A stretch of 64,000 nucleotides of DNA, from the NCBI GenBank assembly GCA_934747965.1, contig CAKVHI010000001.1:124001-188000 (forward strand), written 5' to 3'. Shown here piece by piece: positions 1-7,202 of this stretch. A program made the translations under genes and the position numbers. This DNA comes from an uncultured Clostridia bacterium (GTDB taxonomy: Bacteria; Bacillota; Clostridia; Christensenellales; UBA1242). Positions within the stretch are counted from its first letter, which is position 1; each line of letters starts with the position of its first letter. The notes below the pieces were generated by a model. The model did no database searches, was not told the origin of the DNA, and saw only the letters and a list, made by a program, of their open reading frames with translations.

Positions 1-681
1 TCAATAGGTGGAATAAAAGATGAATATATTTTTGGAATTTCCTCATCATCAGATTTCGATAAAACTAAAATAATAGGATTTGCTAATGTATTTAACTATT
101 CTGGGGCATATTGTACTGGTGATTGTACATCATTATGCAATGTTTCAGAATACAAATCGAATTTCAAGTGCATCATAAAAAAACAGATGGATCAAATAAT
201 TAAATCTGAATCAAAACAAGTAAGATTAATATTTCATTTGTTTAAGTCGCCTTCAAATGATATAGAAATTGCTGCATTACAAGAAATTATTAACGAGTAT
301 AAAGATATTGATATTGACTATTGTTTTATCAAAGCAAGTTTTATACATAATTATCGTTTATTTGAAAACGAGGGTTTGGACAATGTTAAATCTGGCAAAT
401 GCATATTTATTAGTAATAATCAAGCACTCGTTTCATTTACAAAAAATATACCGGCTTATATTGTTGTGGATAAGCGCTCGACATTTAATGATTTGTATTA
501 TATATGTAAACAAATATATTATTTTTCTCACCTATCCGTGAGAGGATTTAAACCATCATATAAATCTGTAACACTATTATACCCGCAATTAATGATGAGA
601 TTATTAGTGAAATTAAAAGAAATTCCTGGCTGGGATTACGACTCTTTAAAATCAATCGAGGATAAATTATGGTTTGTATAA
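1..681 (+). CDS. Prokaryotic Argonaute, C-terminal PIWI domain (5' end outside window)
   Basis: The frame is open from base 1 to the TAA at 679-681, giving 226 visible residues of a longer protein. The pattern is the C-terminal half of a long pAgo PIWI domain: a GIxSS segment near residue 12, VRLIFHLFK at 75-83, DKRSTF then a long helix, HLSVRGFKPS at about 177-186, and the closing IPGWD and KLWFV motifs. The terminal aromatic/hydrophobic residue is typical of Argonautes, where the C-terminus helps bind the guide 5' end. In active pAgos the first segment carries the first catalytic Asp and the LIFH segment carries a later one. Here they read GISSSS and HLFKSP, so the slicer tetrad looks absent, as in the inactive long-B class. 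Such proteins bind guide and target and activate a partner effector. The next gene overlaps by 13 bp and encodes a nuclease. The N, PAZ and MID domains lie upstream of the window. Confidence 0.85.
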   Translation, partial: SIGGIKDEYIFGISSSSDFDKTKIIGFANVFNYSGAYCTGDCTSLCNVSEYKSNFKCIIKKQMDQIIKSESKQVRLIFHLFKSPSNDIEIAALQEIINEYKDIDIDYCFIKASFIHNYRLFENEGLDNVKSGKCIFISNNQALVSFTKNIPAYIVVDKRSTFNDLYYICKQIYYFSHLSVRGFKPSYKSVTLLYPQLMMRLLVKLKEIPGWDYDSLKSIEDKLWFV

Positions 682-1709
682 TAGAATTAGTTAAAAAGTT
701 GCGGGATAGTCTATTGTGTCAAACAAATATTGATACTGTTTTCTATTTGTTTTATAATAAAAAAGAACCAACCGAAATTCCATTTATTAGCAATCAAAAT
801 GATTTAATATCTCGAATTGCATTTAAAGGATATTCTAAAGAAGTGGATGAAGCTTTTAATGTAAATACTATAGATTCAGGTCATACACAAAATAATTATT
901 GCAACAAATTTATACAATGTATAGGAATAAGACTTTATACTAATGCAAATTACGAAATAATATTATCTGATTTTAAGAGATTTGATATAAAGAGAAAATA
1001 TGTTATGGCTCAAATATTTCCTCATTTACTTGACGAGTTGATGAAAGTTTTATTAGATGACAATACCATTGAAGCATCTTTTATTAAATTGCTTGTATGT
1101 AAAGAGACAGACTCATCAAAGATTCAAAAATTAGAATATGATTATATAATTTCGGCAAGCAATACGGATATAATAGACTTAATAATATTAGAGAATTATA
1201 TAAAATTATATGGGTTCTCTTCTTTAGTAAATTATGATCAAAAGTCTCTTATTATAGATATACTAAAAAATTTTTCAAATAGCATAAAGCATATTACAAA
1301 AGACAGAATGAAAGGAAAATCGCTTTTTGAAATACGAGATGAATATGATGTTCAAGATATATTGTATACAATTATTCAATCCATATTCCCTAAATGTGAA
1401 AAAGAAGATCCTTGTTCAAAAGATCCACAAGGATTGTCTCATAGAATTGATTTGGTATTACATGATTTAGGTATTTATATTGAAGTCAAAATGATAAAGG
1501 ATCAAGACAAAGATAAAGTTAAAAATTTTAAACATCAAATTGAAGAAGATATAGTAGGATATTCGGTAAATAAAGATTTAAAGCATTTGATTTTTTTTAC
1601 ATATGATCCGAATGGATATGTGGATAATGAACAACATTTTAAAGAAAGTCAATCGGAAGTGAAAAATAATGGAATAACATATTCTGTTGATAAAGTATAC
1701 CAAAAATAA
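669..1709 (+). CDS. Putative Argonaute-associated nuclease with C-terminal DpnII/MboI-like PD-(D/E)XK domain
   Basis: 346 residues. The ATG lies inside the pAgo stop region (13-bp overlap), implying translational coupling. The C-terminal 125 residues follow the REase_DpnII-MboI pattern: EYDVQD at 225-230, a polar loop with E247, HRID at 258-261, then IEVK at 271-274 as the D...ExK core, a long helix with HQIEEDI, and TYDP at 311-314. This fold cuts DNA with Mg2+. The N-terminal 210 residues, mostly helical by composition, match nothing I recognise and may sense the Argonaute complex. By analogy with published inactive long-B pAgo systems, a plausible role is an effector that degrades DNA when the pAgo finds invader nucleic acid. 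That role is inferred from gene order and domain, not shown. It could also be an unrelated restriction-type gene. Confidence 0.75.
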   Translation: MVCIIELVKKLRDSLLCQTNIDTVFYLFYNKKEPTEIPFISNQNDLISRIAFKGYSKEVDEAFNVNTIDSGHTQNNYCNKFIQCIGIRLYTNANYEIILSDFKRFDIKRKYVMAQIFPHLLDELMKVLLDDNTIEASFIKLLVCKETDSSKIQKLEYDYIISASNTDIIDLIILENYIKLYGFSSLVNYDQKSLIIDILKNFSNSIKHITKDRMKGKSLFEIRDEYDVQDILYTIIQSIFPKCEKEDPCSKDPQGLSHRIDLVLHDLGIYIEVKMIKDQDKDKVKNFKHQIEEDIVGYSVNKDLKHLIFFTYDPNGYVDNEQHFKESQSEVKNNGITYSVDKVYQK

Positions 1710-1787
1710 TTATGGCTTTTATTAGGTATCATCCATCGAATAAGTAAATGAATAATATAAAAATTCTATAATGGCATTGGAGAAATA

Positions 1788-2457
1788 ATGACGCAATCTG
1801 AAAAAATATGTAATGAAATTGGCTCAAGATTTTTTTGCAAAGATTTTTGTTTACGAAAATCTAAAATATTTTAATGAAAGTAATAATAAAGTCGAGTTGT
1901 GCGATGGTTTATTTGAATATGCTGGTACTTATATCGCCTTGCAAATAAAAGAACGAAATAAAACAAATTGTTTAAATGATGATTTGTGGTTGGAAAATAC
2001 AGTATATAAGTCCGCCGTTTCGCAAATTGAGGAAACGATAAAAGGAATACAGAATAATAATGTTTGTGTTAACGATTTATATCATCAACCAGTAGAACTA
2101 AATAAAGATTATTTAATATATGCCGTAATTATTTTTGATAATCAAAATATAAAACAATATAAAAAAGTAGTAGAATGTAGTAATTGTAAAATTAATATTT
2201 TTTCACTATCTGATTATAAAATAATGATGGAGACAATAATGCATCCATATGACATTTTGGGCTATCTTTATCAAAGATTGAATATTGGAGTACCTTCCTT
2301 ATTTATAGGTGAAGGAAATTTAACTACTGTAATTTCTAAAATTTCAACTGAAGAAGATTTCGCCAACAGTTTTGCAATATTTCTTGATAATGAATCTAAA
2401 AATTCAAGACATGATGCATTAAAATTAATGGCTTTAATAAATACAAGACAAATTTGA
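1788..2457 (+). pseudogene. PD-(D/E)XK-like protein of unknown function, frameshifted near its 5' end
   Basis: A good Shine-Dalgarno (GGAGAAATAATG) precedes the ATG at 1788. That frame gives MTQSEKICNEIGSRFFCKDF and stops after 28 residues. The frame from the ATG at 1813 continues for 214 residues but has no ribosome site. Joining the two at the T-run around 1843-1847, by removing one T, yields CKDFVYENLKYFNES, which reads as one natural protein. The motif VELCDGLF followed by YIALQIKER resembles a D...QxK variant of the PD-(D/E)XK core, so a nuclease fold is likely. The 3' end overlaps the next gene by four bases. The single-base change could be real decay, a phase-variable homopolymer, or an assembly error. 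If real, only a shortened product from 1813 could be made. No precise family recognised. Confidence 0.6.
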
Positions 2458-2903
2458 TTAAAAGTACACCTAATTATAAAGAAATATTAAAAATTTTGCA
2501 ATTATTAAAACCAGAGTGTGCTGCTGATTTTATGGAAAGATTTTGGTATGCATGGAAACAATCTTGCGAAAATAAATTTGACTTATCAAAAAATATTTTG
2601 CACGTAACTGATAAGAACGAAAGAATAGGAATAACTTTTTTCTCAGTTGGAACAAAACCTTTTGATAATTTAAGATACTACGAAATATTATGCGATGCTA
2701 AACAATTGCAACATAAACTTGATATTGTCTTAATAATTGGTTTTATAGGTGCAATGAATAATACTTGTCAAATTGATTGGATATATTTTAAAAAAGATTT
2801 TATAGATGATATAAATGTACTTAATTTTTATAATGAAATAAATATGTTTAACGGAATTGATCGAGAGAATTATGAAGATTTAGCAAAAAAACTTTTAAAC
2901 TAA
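2454..2903 (+). CDS. Unknown protein coupled to the frameshifted nuclease-like gene
   Basis: 149 residues with a TTG start whose codon overlaps the upstream TGA (TTGA at 2454-2457), so its translation depends on termination of the preceding gene. No family recognised and no membrane segment or signal peptide seen. The protein is alpha/beta in composition, with hydrophobic strands such as LDIVLIIGFIGAM and a closing acidic helix. Coupling suggests it works with the protein encoded by 1788-2457. Its position downstream of an Argonaute-nuclease pair makes a defence role plausible, but nothing in the sequence shows it. It is the last gene before a strong terminator at 3021-3051, so all four genes from the left edge may share one transcript. 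Confidence 0.6.
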   Translation: MIKSTPNYKEILKILQLLKPECAADFMERFWYAWKQSCENKFDLSKNILHVTDKNERIGITFFSVGTKPFDNLRYYEILCDAKQLQHKLDIVLIIGFIGAMNNTCQIDWIYFKKDFIDDINVLNFYNEINMFNGIDRENYEDLAKKLLN

Positions 2904-3020
2904 TTACACGATATCTCCTTATATATTGCTTTTGTTTGTGTCTTTGTAGCATAGTTTTCGTATAAATCAACGGAATAAAATATTGCTTAAGCATTTAAAA
3001 ATATCTAAATAAATCTCATA

Positions 3021-3051
3021 AGACTAGGTTTTACAACCTGGTCTTTTTTTT
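3021..3051 (+). terminator. Intrinsic terminator after the Argonaute-side gene cluster
   Basis: A ten-base stem (agactaggtt with aacctggtct, one G-U pair) has a four-base loop and eight Ts. It ends the cluster of genes that enters from the left edge. The rest of 2904-3188 shows no ORF of note except the ribosome site of the next gene. Confidence 0.85.
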
Positions 3052-3188
3052 GTGTCTAATTGATTTCAAAGACAATTTTTTATTCTTTTTCGTTGATTTC
3101 TACAACTTGTATGAAAGGAATATTATTTTTGCCAAACAATGCTACTTTGCCCCTGCCAAAAGGCGAAATATATAAGGAGGTTTAAAGT

Positions 3189-3446
3189 ATGAAAACAGAA
3201 GAAAACGAAATCAAAAACTACTACTTACAAGAGTTTTCTCTATTTGATGGTGAGTATGATGTTACATTTAACATTTTAGATGTAAACACCGACAAAATGA
3301 CTATCACTGTTGCAGTTACCAAAGCTGGAAAGATTTATGTAACTGAATACGACTTGAAAAGAGATAGAGAGCAAGATTTGTATTTTCAATATGGCATAGA
3401 AAATACACAAGTTAATGTAAATGATTTTGAAACTATTGAAGATTAA
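3189..3446 (+). CDS. Small conserved mobile-element protein, unknown function
   Basis: 85 residues preceded by a strong ribosome site (AAGGAGG, nine bases before ATG). Acidic and soluble, with a beta-rich core and a YDLKRDREQDLYFQYG segment that I associate with small accessory genes of conjugative elements of Bacillota. It starts a head-to-tail run of plus-strand genes (3189-7154) with short gaps and good ribosome sites. ArdA follows 23 bases later. Function unknown. Confidence 0.6.
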   Translation: MKTEENEIKNYYLQEFSLFDGEYDVTFNILDVNTDKMTITVAVTKAGKIYVTEYDLKRDREQDLYFQYGIENTQVNVNDFETIED

Positions 3447-3469
3447 TAATAAACAAAGGAGAAGATAAA

Positions 3470-4012
3470 ATGAGTAATATTAGTATTGTAATTGGTTCTT
3501 GGGGTTCATACAATGAATGTAATGAAAGAGCTTTAGGAAGCAAATGGTTAGATTTAGAAGATTTTGATACTTATGAAGAAATCGAAGATGAACTAACAAA
3601 ACAAGGTTTTGAACTTGATGGCATTGATGAAGAACTTTTTATACAAGACATTGATGGTATTGAAGCAGAAGATATGAATTGTGATTATATCCATCCAAAA
3701 GATTTATTTGAATTATTAACAGAAGCAGATGTTATTAGTAATGACTACAATTACGAAATGATGTCTGCTTTTTTAGAAGTTCGCACTTGGGAAGATTTTA
3801 AAAATAGATTTAATAATTGTGGCTCAAACTGGCGTGATGATATCTACTTATACAAAGATACAGATTGGTACGACTTAGAATACAACTTAATGCACGAATG
3901 CTATCAAATACCAGATTATTTAGACAACTATATTGACTATGAAAGATATGCTAATGATTTAAGATATGATGGTTTTGAAGAATATAGTGAAGGAATTATT
4001 GAAATTAGATAA
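3470..4012 (+). CDS. ardA: ArdA-like antirestriction protein
   Basis: 180 residues, near the usual ArdA length of about 165-180. The C-terminal block IPDYLDNYIDYERYANDL, then an acidic stretch, matches the ArdA signature (family pattern P-x-x-L-x-x-YIDYExxxRDL). The whole protein is strongly acidic, as expected of a DNA mimic. ArdA proteins bind type I restriction and modification complexes in place of DNA and protect an incoming element from restriction. The upstream ribosome site is AAAGGAGAAGATAA. It belongs to the conjugative-element remnant and sits 3 kb from a restriction operon in the same island. No inactivating change is visible, unlike several neighbours. Confidence 0.85.
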   Translation: MSNISIVIGSWGSYNECNERALGSKWLDLEDFDTYEEIEDELTKQGFELDGIDEELFIQDIDGIEAEDMNCDYIHPKDLFELLTEADVISNDYNYEMMSAFLEVRTWEDFKNRFNNCGSNWRDDIYLYKDTDWYDLEYNLMHECYQIPDYLDNYIDYERYANDLRYDGFEEYSEGIIEIR

Positions 4013-4068
4013 GGAGAAAAAATATGAATACAACAAAAATTGAGAGAAAAGAAAAAGCTTAGGAGATT

Positions 4069-4454
4069 ATGAAACAATTAGATATTTATACACCATATGT
4101 TAAAGGTTTTAAGAAAACAACGATGTATGTTTCTTTGAAGGCTTTGGTGGTTTTTGGGCTTGGCAAGATGAAGAATTGCAAAACAAAATTAAGAAACTTG
4201 AAGAAAAATATAACTGCACTATTTATGCAATTACCCACGAATTTACAGAGTTTGGAGAGTTAAATGATTTCTTGCTTGTAACAGATTACAAAGAAGAATG
4301 GGATAACTTGGTTGAAAAATATCAAGGAAAAAATGATGATACAAATATCATTTACGCTTTGGCATATGTTTGGAACAAAGATGATGACTCTTGCTCTGAA
4401 TTTGGAACTATTTGTTTACAAAGTTTTGGTGGTGGTATAAGGAGGTTTGCATAA
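4069..4454 (+). pseudogene. Broken small element gene (frameshift near 4113)
   Basis: The ATG at 4069 has a ribosome site (TTAGGAGATT) and begins MKQLDIYTPYVKGFKK, but this frame then turns to nonsense. The next frame is open from 4113 and gives a clean protein, FFEGFGGFWAWQDEELQ, through to the TAA at 4452-4454. One inserted or lost base in the A-rich run near 4111-4117 explains both. The repaired protein would be about 127 residues, acidic and soluble, with no recognised family. Its stop overlaps the ATG of the next gene (TAATG), which suggests the original pair was coupled. Just upstream, 4024-4062 encodes only a 12-residue peptide behind its own ribosome site, perhaps another relic. Confidence 0.6.
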
Positions 4455-4723
4455 TGGATAAATTAGAAGAATTAAAAAGATATATAGACTATGAATTTTC
4501 ATCTGGTTGTTACACTGTAGAATTTATTAAAGGTGGAACTGAAAACAAATATGTATATATTTCAATTAGTGATGTTAGGTATTTTAGCAATGACTGGTAT
4601 AATCATATCTTGATTAGAACAGCAAAAAACGAAGTAGATTACAAAGGTGGTTTTAACCACTACACCACACTAGATAGACTTGAAGGTGATGTTTGTAAAC
4701 TACTCAACGAACTACCATTTTAG
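4454..4723 (+). CDS. Hypothetical small element protein
   Basis: 89 residues from the ATG at 4454, chosen over the upstream in-frame TTG because GGAGG lies eight bases before it. The start overlaps the stop of the previous gene. No family recognised; it is a small soluble alpha/beta protein with many Tyr residues. It continues the run of accessory genes of the conjugative-element remnant and is followed ten bases later by the pcfK-like gene. No sign of damage. Confidence 0.55.
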   Translation: MDKLEELKRYIDYEFSSGCYTVEFIKGGTENKYVYISISDVRYFSNDWYNHILIRTAKNEVDYKGGFNHYTTLDRLEGDVCKLLNELPF

Positions 4724-4733
4724 GAGAAATTAT

Positions 4734-5060
4734 ATGATTAAATTAAACTTAGAAACTAAAACAAAAGAACAAGAACTCATTAAGCAATATTTAGAAGAAA
4801 ATGTTAGTGAAACTTTGGCAAGCAAAATAAACAATGGTGTTAAGTTGATTAAGGAAAATAAAACCTTAATCAACAAAAAGACATTGCAAGGGTTTATGAA
4901 CTATGCCAATCAAGAAGCAAGGAAACTTGCTGAAAAAGGTGCAAATTGTGCTTGTATTGAAGATAAAGTTGTATATGGTTGGGCTATTCATTATTTTGAA
5001 GAAGATAGTTTAGAAGGCAATCTTTACAATGAAGATGGAACTGATATCCAGATGTTGTAG
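4734..5060 (+). CDS. pcfK: PcfK-like protein, probably altered at its C-terminus
   Basis: 108 residues from the ATG at 4734 (ribosome site TAGGAGAAAT). The central and C-terminal part, INKKTLQGFMNYA, EARKLAEKGANCACIED and YGWAIHYFEEDSLEG followed by LYNEDGT, matches PcfK-like proteins, which sit beside PcfJ in pCF10-type conjugative elements of Bacillota. Their molecular role is poorly known. The last residues (DIQML) come from a frame that also holds the start of a MutS-like fragment at 5045 in another frame. A deletion therefore seems to have fused the pcfK 3' end to the interior of a different gene. The conserved domain itself is intact. Confidence 0.75.
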   Translation: MIKLNLETKTKEQELIKQYLEENVSETLASKINNGVKLIKENKTLINKKTLQGFMNYANQEARKLAEKGANCACIEDKVVYGWAIHYFEEDSLEGNLYNEDGTDIQML

Positions 5061-5383
5061 TTTTAACAAGACTTGGAGATTTTTATGAAGCATTTAATGA
5101 AAATGCAGAAAGAATAGCAAAAGTTTTAGATTTGGTGCTTGCAAGTCGTGATGTTGGGCTAGAAAACAAGGTTGCACTTGCTGGCTTTCCTATTCACATA
5201 AAAGAAAAATATTTAGAAAAATTACAAAAGTATTACACTGTTTTAATTATTGAAAATGGAAAAATGAATTTCTATGAAAAACAAGAACTAAAACAACAAA
5301 TAGATACAAACAACCAAACCTTTGATAAATATTTACTAAAAACTATTGCATCGTTATTAGATGGAAAGGTGGTGATCAAATGA
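5045..5383 (+). pseudogene. Fragment of a large element protein carrying a MutS domain I-like module
   Basis: The frame is open from 5045 and encodes YPDVVVLTRLGDFYEAFNEN, the mismatch-binding domain I pattern (RxGDFYExF), then LVLASRDVG, AGFPIHIKEKYLEKL and a charged tail of 112 residues in all. Similar modules occur inside large multidomain proteins of Bacillota conjugative elements, alone or beside other domains. There is no start codon or ribosome site, and the 5' part of the gene is missing. The junction with pcfK at about 5041-5045 looks like a deletion endpoint. Its TGA overlaps the pcfJ ATG (ATGA at 5380-5383), so the original order MutS-like protein then pcfJ is kept. Probably not expressed as a functional protein. 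Confidence 0.65.
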
Positions 5384-6776
5384 TTGAAATTAAAGATATA
5401 AAACCTATATCAAAAATGATGTTAAATAGAATTAAAATGTTAGATGAAAAACTAAACCCAAAACTTAGTGGAAATACTAGATTTTATACTTATTTTACTA
5501 AGTTTAAGAATGAGTTATGTTCAGTAACTGTTGCAGTTAGAAATTACTATAAAAAATGGTTTTGCAAGCAAGTTGTTGTTCATGGCATTCACACAGATAG
5601 AGTTTATTTACAAGATATTGGAATAACTATGGGATTTTTTAGAGATGGTTGGTTTCGGGAAGGCATCTCAAAATGGTCAACTTGGGTTGATTATGATTGG
5701 GGCTGGAATGATGACAAATACTTTCAAATGCAAACTGCAACAATAGTTAATAAAGAATATATTTCAAAACTAAAAGATTACAAATATTCGGCTATTGACT
5801 TATACAAATGTATAGATATTTTTAAATATTTAAGATTATATGAACAATATCCAAAAGCAGAGCTATTAGTCAAATATGGACTTTCCTATTTATCAACAAG
5901 CAAACAAATATTAAGGCTTTGCGATAAAGACAAAAACTTTTGCAAATGGTTATTCAAAAACAAAGATGAAATTGCAAGTACTGGCACACACATTAGTGCG
6001 TTAATTAAAGCATATAAAACAAATAAACCGATAAATCTTATAAACAAAATTGAATATGTTAAAAGAAATTATAATACTTATAAAGATGAATTAAAAGACT
6101 TTTTGCAACCAAGCGAAGTGAAAAGTTTATTACTGACATAACAAATAAAAAAACAAGTTTAGCAAGTTTTTTAGATTATATAAAAGCATGTAAATTTTTA
6201 GGCTTAAATATGACTGAAAATAAAAATAAATACCCACATAACTTTCAATATTAGCACGATGTTCGCATAGATGAAATGCACACAAAACAAACTGAAATAG
6301 ATAAAGCAAAACGCCAAGAACTTTACAAAAATTTTTCAAATGTTGCAAACAAATATGAAGCATTACAAAGACAATTAAAAGATAACTTTGTAGTTATAAT
6401 AGCGAAATCACCTAGTGAGTTAGTTCATGAAGGTAATTTTTTACACCACTGTGTTGGAAGAATGAACTATGACCAAAAGTTTATAAGAGAAGAAAGTTTA
6501 ATATTCTTTATTAGGACAAAAGAACAACCAACTATTCCACTTGTTACACTTGAATATAGTCCAAAAACGCATAAAATACTTCAATGTTATGCCGACCACG
6601 ATACAAAACCCAGTGATGAAATTTTAGACTATGTAAACAATAAATGGCTACCTTATGCCAATAGAAAGATTAAACAAATAACAAATGAGACTAATTCTCA
6701 CAATTTATCTAATACAAACACAACATATATTAAAGAGACTTATTATCACAATAATTATCAATTAAATGCAATTTAG
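5380..6776 (+). pseudogene. pcfJ: pcfJ-like gene, broken by a frameshift and an in-frame TAG
   Basis: The first frame runs 5380-6141 (253 residues). From about 6120 the same protein continues in another frame (DITNKKTSLASFLDYIKACK), reaches a TAG at 6252-6254 where the family has a Trp before HDxRID, and then stays open to 6776. The last part contains the PcfJ hallmark HEGNFLHHCVGRMNYDQK, then ESLIFFIR and ILQCYADHD. PcfJ proteins are encoded in pCF10-like conjugative elements beside PcfK; their exact role is unresolved. Two independent lesions mark decay of the element. The ATG at 6276 could start a C-terminal product of 166 residues, but no good ribosome site precedes it. Confidence 0.8.
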
Positions 6777-6795
6777 AAATAAAGGAGATTAAAAA

Positions 6796-7154
6796 ATGAA
6801 CGAAAAATATTATAGAATTACAGCATATTATGAAATAGACAACTTTACAATTATCATAGACTCAAATGGACTATTTGACAAATTATCATAGACTCAAATG
6901 GACTATTTGACAAACTTTGGCAGTTTAGTGCAAGTCTTATTAAAAAAGGTTTTCAAATTATAGAAGTTTCAAAAGAAGAAAACTTTATTGACATAAACAT
7001 TGAAAAAGCACCAAAAGACCAACTAAATTATATTCTTCGTGCTTGTGCAGATGGAAAATCAGAATACATAGAACAAGACCACAACAATATGTTATACAAA
7101 GCAATAAAGGTTGGTGATAAGGTGTATATCCCCAACAAAGAACACATAATATAA
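6796..7154 (+). pseudogene. Unknown element gene interrupted by a 32-bp tandem duplication
   Basis: An ATG at 6796 with ribosome site AAAGGAGATT begins MNEKYYRITAYYEIDNFTII, but the frame stops at a TAG inside the second copy of a 32-bp direct repeat (6850-6881, 6882-6913). Removing one copy restores a single ORF through LWQFSASLIKKGFQIIEVS to the TAA at 7152-7154, about 108 residues. Small proteins of this sort are common in conjugative elements; this family I only half recognise and assign no function. It is the last plus-strand gene before the palindromic terminator at 7160. Confidence 0.65.
6850..6913 (+). repeat. Perfect 32-bp tandem duplication inside a gene
   Basis: Two identical 32-base copies lie end to end (6850-6881 and 6882-6913). 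Because 32 is not a multiple of three, the duplication shifts the reading frame of the surrounding gene. It is the type of change made by replication slippage and could revert the same way. Confidence 0.95.
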
Positions 7155-7159
7155 TAAAT

Positions 7160-7197
7160 ATAAGTCAACACAAGTTGACTTATTCTCGTATTTTTTT
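7160..7197. terminator. Bidirectional intrinsic terminator
   Basis: A perfect ten-base stem (ataagtcaac with gttgacttat) and four-base loop, followed by TCTCGTATTTTTTT. It separates the plus-strand element genes from the converging restriction-associated genes. Confidence 0.75.
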
Positions 7198-7202
7198 AAA
7201 AA

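Noticed and set aside
1710..1787. Possible promoter between the nuclease gene and the frameshifted gene
   Set aside because: AT-rich with several TATAA-like strings but no -35/-10 pair at proper spacing.
4024..4062. 12-codon ORF with a ribosome site
   Set aside because: Too short to support as a gene; probably a relic between ardA and the broken gene at 4069.
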